A stretch of 64,000 bases of DNA from Nonomuraea sp. SYSU D8015 (lineage in GTDB: Bacteria; Actinomycetota; Actinomycetes; Streptosporangiales; Streptosporangiaceae). The translations under genes and the position numbers were made by a program. Numbering within the stretch: the stretch's first letter is position 1; every line of letters starts with the position of its first letter. The stretch lies in assembly GCF_008065375.1 (NCBI RefSeq), contig NZ_VJYI01000017.1, forward strand, positions 186,001-250,000, read 5' to 3'. The notes below the pieces were generated by a model. That model was given only the letters and a program-made list of their open reading frames with translations, did no database searches and had not been told where the DNA came from. This document shows positions 43,001 through 49,995 of this stretch, in pieces.

Positions 43001-43200
43001 CGCAGGTTCGCCACGGCCGACGACGGCGGGTTCGCCGGCCACAGCACCTCGATGAGCACGTCCGAGCCGACCACCTGGTTCGCCTCGAGCAGCAGTGAGG
43101 CCAGCAACAGCCTGGGTTTCTTGCCGGCGATGCGGACCTTGTGTTCCGGCGTCCGGACCAGCAAAGGCCCGAGAATGCCGAAATTCGGCAGGTCAGCCAC
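39994..43200 (-). CDS. SARP-family regulator with NB-ARC ATPase and TPR domains (AfsR-like)
   Basis: 1068 aa from GTG 43200, similar to AfsR-type proteins. Residues 1-95 form the OmpR-like winged helix (FGILGPLLVRTPEHKVRIAG, LLASLLLEANQVV). The BTAD follows at 100-245 (AIEDLRELIGEHPYREDLWQ). A proline-rich repetitive linker spans about 255-370. The NB-ARC ATPase has P-loop GPPGVGKSAL near 410 and LVLLDDAADAAQVRPLLPGS (Walker B). TPRs fill 790-1050 (AMLRGLAQVCLYQDRYAEAD). SARP proteins activate secondary-metabolite or developmental genes. Divergent from the cell-wall peptidase gene. Confidence 0.93.
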   Translation of the reverse strand: MADLPNFGILGPLLVRTPEHKVRIAGKKPRLLLASLLLEANQVVGSDVLIEVLWPANPPSSAVANLRTYVSALRGAVGEAGATIVAQPSGYAVELRAEQLDALLFEDLVARARAAAGTEEAAVHLRGALALWRGNPLGDLPGSPVWDGRLRSLAQARLGAAEELVAAKLACEEYTAAIEDLRELIGEHPYREDLWQRLILALHRSGRRAEALHAYTTIRRQLVDDLGIEPGQDLRDAHAAVLSDDFPPTPAPPTPPSRLAPPTGAAPAPPPGTADAPAHTAVPGALSLGGSSPAVVPGTLSPGVESPAVAPAAHSLGMESSPVVPMALPLGVGSPATDPGASTPGAPSPGAGAPPAGLPAILTHGMPVPHQLPADVPDFTGRGRAVADLIQALSPETREADGPPSIAVVVGPPGVGKSALAVHCAHAVRAGYPEGQLYLCLDGTDSTPADPADLLAQALRALGVAEAALPSSVHERATLYRSLLAERPMLVLLDDAADAAQVRPLLPGSGCAVLVTSRRRITELPGALLLELDVLSPAEGVELLGRIAGADRVSAEREAARAILEACGHLPLAVRVAGARLAGRPGWSLRELQRRLADEATRLDELRAGDLEVRASFDLSYRRLPGEAAQAFRALALLGPASVPGWVADAVLDRHRADAVVDTLVDVSLLRLVGTDPLGQPRYRLHDLVRCTAREKGGGAAERQALTRVLGGWMTAAEHATSRLPTALFSMTSEAAPRWSLERETLGRLTADPLSWFDAERESLVEAVRLAARTGLAQSAWGLAATLVPYFDLHCRFDEWQLTHRVALDSAQAAGDRRGEAAMLRGLAQVCLYQDRYAEADEMLRRARVIFRELGDGRGEAISICGLGAVNQFSGRHLRALGYFRHALAMFLAIGDPSGEAYARQAIGRVYLSLQDLRQASRWLGEALRLAGELGDSHREGCVSMQLGRLHDLAADSDEAMRFQGRALDLFETLGDRHCGAYALQNLGGLRAARGDRSHGSAELQRSLAIFQQLGDRSGEADTFQTLGELYRSAGRATLASHYLHRAGELRRQLREDAAHRTLSASSS
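42180..42360 (-). repeat. Degenerate 14-aa linker repeats in the SARP protein
   Basis: Five imperfect units of 13-15 codons (AVPGALSLGGSSP, AVVPGTLSPGVESP, AVAPAAHSLGMESSP, VVPMALPLGVGSP, ATDPGASTPGAPSP) join the BTAD and NB-ARC domains. They form a flexible Pro/Gly/Ser linker that grew by tandem duplication. Confidence 0.8.
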
Positions 43201-43361
43201 TACGAACGCACCTACTCCTCCGCTTTCGGGGTTGCCGCAATTCGTTGGGTCGTCGTTCAAGCGGGCTGAGCCTTTATATCGATTTTGGATGTTCTTTGTA
43301 TGCCGTACTCCCAATCTGGGTCCCCAGCAAGAGCGCTTCGTAAGATCCAGAAAGGATCCGT

Positions 43362-44381
43362 ATGAGACCCAGAGGGGTGCTTACGGTTGGGTTTTTCCTG
43401 CTGGCGGGGCTCATGTCGGGCCAGGCCGCCTCGGCGGGATCGATCGTGACGGCTGGGGCCACTCCGACGCCGTCCCCCACGGCGACGGCCACTCCGACGC
43501 CGTCTCCCACGGCGCACCCGGACGATCCCCCGAACATGGTCGACGTCCCGCCGGTCTCGACCCTGGCGGCGCCGCGCTTCCAGCTTCCCTTCCCGTGCGG
43601 TCAGCGCTGGACGGGCAACTCCAGCGCGAGCAGCGCCCACCGGGCCCACGAGATCGACTTCAACCGGGGCAACTCGCCGGACGCCGACCTGGGCGACACC
43701 GTCGTCGCGGCCGCGGCCGGCACCGTGGTCATCTCGGCCCACCAGGGCTCCGCGAACGGCTTCGGCAACCTGGTCAAGATCGACCACGGGGGTGGCTGGC
43801 AGACGTTCTACGCGCACCTGAACAGCCGCTCCGTCGCCGCGGGCGCCCGCGTCTCGCAGGGCCAGAAGATCGGGACGCTCGGCAAGACGACCAAACCCAG
43901 CAACAGCGGGATGAGCGCGCACCTGCACTACGAGGTCCGCCAGGGCACCGGCTACCCGGGCAACATCCGCAAGGCCGTCTTCAACGGCGTCACCTTCGGC
44001 TACCCGATCCAGACGCTGACCTCGAAGAACTCCTGCGGCGGCGGTGGCGGCGGGACGAATCCGCACACGCCCGAGAAGGTGTGCGGCAGCGGCTACAAGG
44101 TGATCGACTCCGCCGCGCTCGGCTCTGCGGGCACCGCCTACCTGCTCTTCAACTCCGCCAACGGCCAGAACTGCGTGACCACGATCAAGAAGACGTCGCT
44201 CGGCACGGCCAGCGCCACCAGCGCGTACCTGGAGGTCAAGGGCAAGCCCCGGGTGACCGACAGCGGGAACTTCACCTACTACGCGGGCCCGGTGCGTGCC
44301 GCGGCGGCCGGCAAGTGCGTCAAGTGGGGCGGCAAGGCAGGGACCGCCACGTACAACAGCCCCTTCGAACACTGCGACTGA
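43362..44381 (+). CDS. Secreted M23 peptidoglycan endopeptidase with SapA-like C-terminal module
   Basis: 339 aa. Signal peptide at residues 1-25; a Thr/Pro repeat linker at 32-53; an M23/LytM domain at about 70-220 with AHRAHEIDF (first zinc ligands), VKIDHGGGWQTFYAHLN and HLHYEV; a Gly-rich linker; and a 107-residue C-terminal module with four Cys that resembles spore-associated protein A. M23 enzymes cut peptide cross-links in peptidoglycan. RBS AAAGGAT. A strong hairpin follows. Neighbour and paralog in its C-terminus: the amidase at 44470. Confidence 0.9.
   Translation: MRPRGVLTVGFFLLAGLMSGQAASAGSIVTAGATPTPSPTATATPTPSPTAHPDDPPNMVDVPPVSTLAAPRFQLPFPCGQRWTGNSSASSAHRAHEIDFNRGNSPDADLGDTVVAAAAGTVVISAHQGSANGFGNLVKIDHGGGWQTFYAHLNSRSVAAGARVSQGQKIGTLGKTTKPSNSGMSAHLHYEVRQGTGYPGNIRKAVFNGVTFGYPIQTLTSKNSCGGGGGGTNPHTPEKVCGSGYKVIDSAALGSAGTAYLLFNSANGQNCVTTIKKTSLGTASATSAYLEVKGKPRVTDSGNFTYYAGPVRAAAAGKCVKWGGKAGTATYNSPFEHCD
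43458..43514 (+). repeat. Two direct 30-bp repeats in the M23 linker
   Basis: gccactccgacgccgtc plus 13 nt is repeated (43458-43487 and from 43488) and encodes ATPTPSPTAT then ATPTPSPTAH, a wall-spanning-type linker. Confidence 0.8.
44058..44378 (+). repeat. SapA-like module, copy 1
   Basis: Encodes 107 residues (NPHTPEKVCGSGYKVIDSAA to PFEHCD). By direct comparison it differs from copy 2 (45589-45909) at 13 residues, and the DNA is likewise very similar including many third positions. Confidence 0.9.
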
Positions 44382-44394
44382 CCCCCTTCAGGCC

Positions 44395-44435
44395 GGAGCG
44401 GCCGCCGTCCCCCTCCTGTGACCGGCGGCCGCTCC
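44395..44435 (+). terminator. Hairpin between the two wall-hydrolase genes
   Basis: Perfect 13-bp stem GGAGCGGCCGCCG with its complement, 15-nt loop, followed by ctcttt. It lies 13 nt after the M23 stop, so the two genes are probably separate or attenuated transcripts. Confidence 0.75.
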
Positions 44436-44469
44436 CTCTTTCGCGTACCGACCTTCCGAGGAGACATCT

Positions 44470-45912
44470 GTGCACCCCCGATTCCGCCGGTCAGCCGTGC
44501 TCCTGGCTGGCGCGCTGATCCCCTTGCCGCTGTTCATGGGACAGGCGGCCGCGACGGCCGATCCCATGGCCGACGCGTTCGCCCGCGCGGCGGCCACGTA
44601 CGAGGTGCCCCGCGACCTGCTGGTGTCGCTCGCCTACGCCGAGACCCACCTGGACGGGCACGACGGCGAGCCCAGCATGAGCGGCGGCTACGGCGTGATG
44701 CACCTGGTCAGCAACCCGAAGACGCGCACGCTGGAACAGGCGGCCAAGCTGACCGGCCAGGACGTCGCGAAGCTGAAGACCGACGACGCGGCGAACATCG
44801 CGGGCGGCGCCGCCGTGCTGCGCGCCCTCGCCGACGACCTGGGGGTGACCGCGGCCGGCCGCAAGGACCCGGCGAAGTGGTACCAGGCGGTCGCCAAGTA
44901 CGGCAACGCCTCCTCGGCCGACGTGGCCCGCCTGTACGCCGACTCCGTCTACGACCTGATGGCCGAGGGCGTGCGCGCCACCACCCCTGACGGCGAGACC
45001 GTCACGGTGCCGCCCCGCGCCGTGGAGCCGGAGCGCGGCCCGTACGCCGACGCCAAGGACCTGGACGCGCCCAACACGTTCGCCGCGAAGACCGACTACC
45101 CCGGCGCCACGTGGGTGCCCGCGCACAGCAGCAACTACGCGGTCTCCAACCGCCCGGCCGGTGACAAGATCGACCGCATCGTCATCCACGTGACGCAGGG
45201 CTCGTACGCCGGGACGATCTCCTGGTTCCAGAACGGTCCCAGGCCGAACCCGACCTCGGCCCACTACGTGATCCGCTCCTCCGACGGCGCCATCACCCAG
45301 ATGGTCAGGGAGAAGGACCGCGCCTTCCACGCCGGCAGCTACAACCGGCGCTCGGTCGGCATCGAGCACGAGGGCTACGTGAACAACGCCACGTGGTTCA
45401 CCGACGCGATGTACCGGGCCTCGGCCGCGCTGACCCGCAACATCGCCGACCGGTACGGCATCCCGAAGGACCGCACCCACATCGTCGGCCACCACGCCGT
45501 CCCCGGGACCGACCACACCGACCCCGGCCCGCACTGGAACTGGACCAAGTTCATGCAGTACGTGACCGGCGGCAGCGGCGGCACCCCCAACCCGCACACG
45601 CCCGAGGAGGTGTGCGGCAGCGGCTACAAGGTGATCGACTCGGCCCCCCTCGGCTCGGCGGGCACCGCCTACCTGCTGTACAACTCCGCCAACGGCAACA
45701 ACTGCGCGACCACGATCAAGAAGACGTCGGTCGGCCAGGCCAGCGCCGTCAGCGCGTACCTGGAGGTCAAGGGCAAGCCCCGGGTGACCGACAGCGGCAA
45801 CTTCGCGTACTACGCCGGGCCGGTCCGCGCGGCCGCCGCGGACAAGTGCGTCAGGTGGGGCGGCAAGGCAGGGACCGCCACGTACGACAGTCCCTTCGAA
45901 CACTGCGGCTGA
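44470..45912 (+). CDS. Secreted N-acetylmuramoyl-L-alanine amidase with SapA-like C-terminal module
   Basis: 480 aa from GTG 44470 (RBS GAGGAGA). Signal peptide at 1-31. Residues 35-165 are a lysozyme/transglycosylase-like helical domain (LVSLAYAETHLDGHDGEPSM, SGGYGVMHL). The amidase_2/PGRP domain is at about 210-365 with zinc-ligand candidates in IVIHVTQGSY and THIVGHHAVPGTDHTDPG. The C-terminal 107 residues repeat the SapA-like module of the M23 enzyme upstream. It would remove stem peptides from muramic acid; the shared module may target both enzymes to the same site. Confidence 0.9.
   Translation: MHPRFRRSAVLLAGALIPLPLFMGQAAATADPMADAFARAAATYEVPRDLLVSLAYAETHLDGHDGEPSMSGGYGVMHLVSNPKTRTLEQAAKLTGQDVAKLKTDDAANIAGGAAVLRALADDLGVTAAGRKDPAKWYQAVAKYGNASSADVARLYADSVYDLMAEGVRATTPDGETVTVPPRAVEPERGPYADAKDLDAPNTFAAKTDYPGATWVPAHSSNYAVSNRPAGDKIDRIVIHVTQGSYAGTISWFQNGPRPNPTSAHYVIRSSDGAITQMVREKDRAFHAGSYNRRSVGIEHEGYVNNATWFTDAMYRASAALTRNIADRYGIPKDRTHIVGHHAVPGTDHTDPGPHWNWTKFMQYVTGGSGGTPNPHTPEEVCGSGYKVIDSAPLGSAGTAYLLYNSANGNNCATTIKKTSVGQASAVSAYLEVKGKPRVTDSGNFAYYAGPVRAAAADKCVRWGGKAGTATYDSPFEHCG
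45589..45909 (+). repeat. SapA-like module, copy 2
   Basis: Near-identical partner of 44058-44378; four Cys conserved (module positions 9, 39, 87 and 106). Confidence 0.9.
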
Positions 45913-45920
45913 CCCGCGCC

Positions 45921-45958
45921 GTCAACGTGCCGGCCGGGGCCTCGGCCGGCACGTTGAC
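45921..45958. terminator. Strong hairpin after the amidase gene
   Basis: A perfect 16-bp stem GTCAACGTGCCGGCCG with its complement around a 6-nt loop, 9 nt after the stop. It may also serve as a transcript end for the convergent LacI gene. Confidence 0.85.
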
Positions 45959-46099
45959 CTCAGCCCATCACCCGGTGCTCGACGAGGACATGCTCCGCAG
46001 GGGTCAGGACCTCATGATCGAAGTGTGCGGCAGAGTAACCGTCAACCAGTCTGATCATCGGGCTCGCCGAGGCTACACGGCGCGGTCGGCTCCGATGCC

Positions 46100-46108
46100 G
46101 AAAGTTTC
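46100..46108. promoter_or_regulatory. GAAAGTTTC box overlapping the LacI stop codon
   Basis: CCGAAAGTTTCAGG; the 9-bp core is identical to those at 47236 and 49960. It sits across the 3' end of the repressor gene, far from any promoter I can see. Confidence 0.5.
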
Positions 46109-47111
46109 AGGCCTTCGGAGGGGCCGTGCTGCCCCGGATCACCAGGTCCGTGCCGAGCTCGAGCCGGCTCTGCTGCAGCGGCTCGCCGCGGGCCAGCGTC
46201 ACCAGCATGGTGGCGGCCGCGGCCGCCATCTCGGTGAGCGGCTGGCGGATCGTGGTCAGCGGCGGGATGGCCCGGCGGATCGCCGGCAGGTCGTCGAAGC
46301 CGATCACGCTCAGGTCGTCGGGGATGCGCAGGCCCAGGTCGTACGCCGCCTGGTAGACGCCCATGGCCTGCTCGTCGTTGGCGGCGAAGATGGCGGTCGG
46401 CCGGTCGGGCAGCCGCAGCAGCCGGTGGGCCTGCGCCAGGCCGCCCCCGGCCAGGAAGTCGCCCTCGCAGATCAGCTCCGGGTCGATGGGCACCCCGGCC
46501 CGGTCGAGCGCGGCGCGGTAGCCGTCGAGGCGGGCCCGGCTGGACAGCGCGAAGTCCGGCCCGGTGACGATGGCGATCCGCCGGTGACCGAGGTCCAGCA
46601 GGTAGCGGGTGGCCGACAGCCCGCCGCTCCAGTTGCTGGCGCCGACCGAGGGGAGCCGGTGGCCGGGGTCGCCGCTCGGGTCGAGCAGCACGAGCGGGAT
46701 GTCGCGGGCGTCGAGCTGGTCGCGCTGCTCTTCGGTCAGGCCGGAGAACACCGCGATGACGCCGGTCGGGCGGCGGCTCAGCACGCCCTCGATCCAGCCC
46801 TGGCCGGGGACGTGCCGGTGCTGCAGCTCCGACAGCACCACGGCCAGCTGATGCTCGCGCGCCACCTGCCCGACACCCTTGATGATCTCGATCGGGTAGT
46901 CGCCCTCGAGCGCGTGGAAGACGAGCTCGACCAGGGCGGACGGGCTGACCCGCCGCTTCTGCCGCCGGTAGCCGTGCCGGCGGATGAGGCTCTCGACGGC
47001 GGCGCGGGTCTCCGGCGCGACCTCGGCCCTGCCGTTCACCACCTTGGAGACCGTCGCCGTGGAGACCCCCGCCAGCTCGGCGAGCTGCGCGATCGTCAGG
47101 GGCCTCGTCAT
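46107..47111 (-). CDS. LacI-family repressor of the xylan/aldouronate genes
   Basis: 334 aa. The N-terminal HTH is textbook LacI (LTIAQLAELAGVSTATVSKV and VNGRAEVAPETR, hinge to residue 60). A periplasmic-binding-protein-like effector domain follows (GVIAVFSGLTEEQRDQLDA, IPLVLLDPSGDPGHRLPSVG, PTAIFAANDEQAMGVYQAA). Divergent from the GH43 gene. GAAAGTTTC boxes upstream of GH43 and GH3, of the palindromic type used by actinomycete LacI regulators of plant polysaccharide use, are its probable operators; the effector would be a xylo-oligosaccharide or aldouronate (inference). Confidence 0.93.
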   Translation of the reverse strand: MTRPLTIAQLAELAGVSTATVSKVVNGRAEVAPETRAAVESLIRRHGYRRQKRRVSPSALVELVFHALEGDYPIEIIKGVGQVAREHQLAVVLSELQHRHVPGQGWIEGVLSRRPTGVIAVFSGLTEEQRDQLDARDIPLVLLDPSGDPGHRLPSVGASNWSGGLSATRYLLDLGHRRIAIVTGPDFALSSRARLDGYRAALDRAGVPIDPELICEGDFLAGGGLAQAHRLLRLPDRPTAIFAANDEQAMGVYQAAYDLGLRIPDDLSVIGFDDLPAIRRAIPPLTTIRQPLTEMAAAAATMLVTLARGEPLQQSRLELGTDLVIRGSTAPPKA

Positions 47112-47178
47112 GACCGGCAGTCTAGCCTCCGGGTTTCGCGGCCACCCAGGACTGTTTCGGCGTCCACGCTGAAGATCC

Positions 47179-47208
47179 TTGACGTGCTTCTCGGGGGATG
47201 CTTAGAGT
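47179..47208 (+). promoter_or_regulatory. GH43 promoter
   Basis: TTGACG (47179-47184), 18-bp spacer, TAGAGT (47203-47208). The LacI box follows about 20 bp after the expected transcript start. Confidence 0.5.
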
Positions 47209-47235
47209 CGCGAACTAACGATCGGAATTTCATCC

Positions 47236-47244
47236 GAAAGTTTC
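47236..47244. promoter_or_regulatory. LacI operator upstream of GH43
   Basis: CCGAAAGTTTCTG, containing the palindromic core GAAAGTTTC, between the promoter and the GH43 start. Confidence 0.65.
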
Positions 47245-47275
47245 TGACGAGCTTGCCGAAGGGACGCCCCTCGCC

Positions 47276-48778
47276 GTGCGCATGTACGACAATCCCGTGA
47301 TCGGCGGGTTCCATCCCGACCCGAGCGTGTGCCGCGTCGGCGAGGACTACTACCTGGCCTGCTCCAGTTTCGAGTACTTCCCCGGCGTGCCTATCTTCCA
47401 CAGCCGCGACCTGGTGCACTGGCGGCAGATCGGCAACGCGCTCGACCGGCCCTCGCAACTGCACCTGCCCGCCGAGACGACCGCCTCGGGCGGCGTCTAC
47501 GCGCCGACCATCCGGCATCACGACGGCCGGTTCCATCTCGTCACGACGAACGTGAGTGGGCGCGGCACGTTCCTCGTCACCGCCGACCGGCCCGAAGGTC
47601 CCTGGTCGGACCCCATCTGGATCGACCTGCCCGGCATCGACCCCGACCTGGCGTGGGACGAGGAAGGCTCCTGCTGGTGCACCACCTCCGGCAATCAGGT
47701 GGCGCGGATCGACCCGGCGGAGGGCAAGGTGCTCGAGGGTCCGTACCCCATCTGGTCGGGCACCGGCGGGAAATATCCGGAAGCACCCCACCTGTACCGG
47801 GTGGACGGCTGGTGGTACCTGCTCATGTCGGAGGGCGGCACCGAGCGCGGCCACGCCGTCTCCATCGCCCGTGCCCGCTCGCCGCGCGGCCCGTACGAGC
47901 CGGGGCCGGTCAACCCGATCCTCACCCACCGCGGCACCGACCGGCCCGTCCAGAGCACCGGCCACGCGGACCTCGTCCAGGCCGCCGACGGCAGCTGGTG
48001 GATGGTGCTGCTCGGCACCCGGCCCCGCGGCTTCACCCCGGAGTTCCAGGTCCTCGGCCGGGAGACCTTCCTCATCCCCGTACGGTGGGAGGACGGCTGG
48101 CCCGTCGCCGGACCCGTCGAGGAACGCCACTGCGCGCCCGCCGCCTGGCACCCGCTCCCCGAGACACCGGCCCGCGACGACTTCGACGCCGAGGCCCTGG
48201 CGCCGTACTGGATCTCACCGCGAAGCCGCCCCGACGACTGCTGGTCGCTGACCGAGCGCCCCGGCTGGCTGACCCTGCACGCCACCGGCCCCACCCTCGA
48301 CCGTCCCGGCCACACCTTCGTCGGCCGCCGCCAGCAGCACCACGACTGCCGCGTCACCACCCGCCTGGACCCCGGCTCGGGCCGGGCGGGGCTGTCGGTG
48401 CGCATGGACGAGGCCCACCACTACGACCTGGAGGTGAGCGACGGGCGCGTACGGGTGATCGCCAGGATCGGGCCGCTGCGCCAGTGCGTGGCCGAGCGGG
48501 CGGTCCCGCCCGGTCCGCTCACCCTGGCCATCGACGTCCGCACCCACGACGTCCTGCCGCCGACCGCGACCGGGCCGGTCACCGAACCGCTCGGGGTGTC
48601 CGGCCGGGGCCCGGACACCCTCTCCTTCTCCGCCGGCGGCGTCCTGCTGGCCCAGCTCGACGGCCGCTACCTGTCCACGGAGGTCGCCACCGGCTTCACC
48701 GGACGGGTGATCGGCATGTACGTCACGGAGGGCAGCGCCGGCTTCGACTGGTTCGACTACGAGAGGCCGGCGACCTGA
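47276..48778 (+). CDS. GH43 beta-xylosidase
   Basis: 500 aa, no signal peptide, so intracellular. Five-bladed propeller with the GH43 triad: Asp15 in GFHPDPSVC (base), Asp122 in GIDPDL (pKa modulator) and Glu169 in YPEAPHLY (acid), positions very close to those of characterised two-domain GH43 xylosidases. The C-terminal beta-sandwich (about 310-500, FVGRRQQHHDCRVTT) is the GH43_C2 type that closes the active site. It would release xylose from imported xylo-oligosaccharides. Start GTG 47276 or ATG 47282. Under the LacI box at 47236. Confidence 0.93.
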   Translation: MRMYDNPVIGGFHPDPSVCRVGEDYYLACSSFEYFPGVPIFHSRDLVHWRQIGNALDRPSQLHLPAETTASGGVYAPTIRHHDGRFHLVTTNVSGRGTFLVTADRPEGPWSDPIWIDLPGIDPDLAWDEEGSCWCTTSGNQVARIDPAEGKVLEGPYPIWSGTGGKYPEAPHLYRVDGWWYLLMSEGGTERGHAVSIARARSPRGPYEPGPVNPILTHRGTDRPVQSTGHADLVQAADGSWWMVLLGTRPRGFTPEFQVLGRETFLIPVRWEDGWPVAGPVEERHCAPAAWHPLPETPARDDFDAEALAPYWISPRSRPDDCWSLTERPGWLTLHATGPTLDRPGHTFVGRRQQHHDCRVTTRLDPGSGRAGLSVRMDEAHHYDLEVSDGRVRVIARIGPLRQCVAERAVPPGPLTLAIDVRTHDVLPPTATGPVTEPLGVSGRGPDTLSFSAGGVLLAQLDGRYLSTEVATGFTGRVIGMYVTEGSAGFDWFDYERPAT

Positions 48779-48898
48779 GCCAGGCGTGCTCGGCCGGCAC
48801 TCAGTGGGACGAGGGGGTCCTACGCGCCGGGGTCTGCTGTCGATCGGCGTGCCGGGCGCGGCGTCGGCGGCAGGACGTGGTGGACGCGGAGACCGGCG

Positions 48899-49408
48899 TC
48901 ATGGGCGGGCACGCAGCTGCGCCGCGAAGCGCCGGCCCGGGCCCGGGTCGACCCCGAAACGCTCGACGTAGCGTTCGTGGATTTCCTCCCACGTCTCGTG
49001 TGCCACCTCTTCGGAGAGGTACTCGCCGGCGAGATGGGGCTCGAGCCGCGAGAAGTAGGTCTCCCAGCCGGTAGCGGTCTGCGCTGCGAGGTCGCGGTCG
49101 TCGATGACGTGGGTGAAGACCAGGCGGCAGCCGTCCTCGTGAGCGGCCAGGTCGAAGCTGTACAGCTGGCCGGCAAAGGTCCAGGCCAGGCGATGGGGCG
49201 GGTCGGCCTCGGTCACCTCGCCGGTCGCGCCGGCGGCCTCGAACGTCTCGCCCGCCGCCGGGGTCCAGTCGGCGGCTGCGGGAAACCAGCGCTCGAGCTC
49301 TGCGGGCACGCTGACAGCGCGCCACACGCGCTCGACCGGGTAGGCGAGCGTGCGCTCGAAGCGCAGCGCCGGGCGACCGTCGATCGTTTCCAGGGTTCCG
49401 TGAATCAT
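48899..49408 (-). CDS. SRPBCC (AHSA1-like) family protein
   Basis: 169 aa from ATG 49408 (RBS GGAGGAG). START-like fold with the AHSA1 features ALRFERTLAYPVERVWRAVS (first helix) and ELERWFPAAADWTP, and a helical end. Such proteins are usually the second gene of an ArsR-SRPBCC operon; here the ATGA overlap with an ArsR tail remains but the rest of that gene is gone. Ligand unknown. It interrupts the sugar-utilisation cluster and is on the opposite strand. Confidence 0.9.
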   Translation of the reverse strand: MIHGTLETIDGRPALRFERTLAYPVERVWRAVSVPAELERWFPAAADWTPAAGETFEAAGATGEVTEADPPHRLAWTFAGQLYSFDLAAHEDGCRLVFTHVIDDRDLAAQTATGWETYFSRLEPHLAGEYLSEEVAHETWEEIHERYVERFGVDPGPGRRFAAQLRARP

Positions 49409-49461
49409 GGGTTCTCCTCCAGCCGTTGTTCCAGGGCGTCGAGCCGGCTGCGCCAGAACAC
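49405..49461 (-). pseudogene. Tail of a deleted ArsR-family gene
   Basis: The frame ending at TGA 49405-49407 encodes VFWRSRLDALEQRLEENP, a typical C-terminus of ArsR regulators that precede SRPBCC genes, and overlaps the SRPBCC start by ATGA. Upstream of 49461 the sequence becomes AT-rich and the winged-helix part is missing. Confidence 0.5.
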
Positions 49462-49468
49462 ACAATAT

Positions 49469-49484
49469 GCAAGTAACGGCTTGC
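49469..49484. promoter_or_regulatory. Inverted repeat in a new promoter-like region
   Basis: GCAAG-N6-CTTGC. On the minus strand TTGTTA, 17 bp, ATATTG flanks it, so the SRPBCC gene may now use this as its promoter. Confidence 0.3.
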
Positions 49485-49906
49485 CTAACAAGCCGAGCCC
49501 CCACGCCGCGCGCCCAGCTGGCCGAGGGACCGCCGCTGAAACAGGCGCCGGCACCGATGGGTGTCACCCCGATCAGGCTCCTTAGGCGGAGCCGGCGATT
49601 CGCCCGACGGCCGGCGAAGTGTCCGGCCCGGACCGGGCGGGCCGGATGCGCCGCGCTTGGTGGCCGCGGTCGCGGGGGCGACGAGCGCGCGGCGTGTGCC
49701 GACTCCTCGTGAGGGTGGTCGACCGGCATCGGGCGGGTCGTCGCGCCCCCGGAAGCGGGTCTGACCGGCACCTTGTCAGTGGCGTCCGACTTGCTGAATT
49801 TTCCGAAATTTTCCGGCAATTTGCCGTCGTGGCCGCACCTTGATCGAGCCCTGTGACCCGGGCTAACGTCACAACTAGGTCAGCAACTTGGCACTCAACA
49901 CCCCTC

Positions 49907-49935
49907 TTGACACGATTCAATGCGACCCCTAAGTT
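49907..49935 (+). promoter_or_regulatory. Promoter of the GH3/transport operon
   Basis: TTGACA (49907-49912, consensus), 17-bp spacer, TAAGTT (49930-49935). Confidence 0.6.
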
Positions 49936-49958
49936 GCCGCAATATTAACGGATCTTCT

Positions 49959-49969
49959 CGAAAGTTTCG
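49959..49969. promoter_or_regulatory. LacI operator upstream of the GH3/transport operon
   Basis: CGAAAGTTTCG, a perfect palindrome around the central G, about 20 bp downstream of the expected transcript start and 26 bp before ATG 49996. Confidence 0.7.
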
Positions 49970-49995
49970 GTTACATCATCGGCCGAAAGGTTGGC

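Larger units (their letters stand above)
49409..49995. other. Intergenic region between SRPBCC and GH3 genes
   Basis: Holds the ArsR tail and its promoter-like repeat, a tandem AATTTTCCG repeat at about 49797-49815, a palindrome CGGCAA-T-TTGCCG (49814-49826), the GH3 promoter and the LacI operator. The remaining 49500-49790 shows no coding signal I trust. Such a long leader suggests more than one regulator acts on the GH3/transport operon. Confidence 0.5.

Noticed and set aside
38779..46000. Secreted proteins plus SARP considered as a secondary-metabolite gene cluster
   Set aside because: No biosynthetic core enzyme (PKS, NRPS, RiPP maturase, terpene synthase) is present; SARP/NB-ARC/TPR regulators also occur outside clusters.
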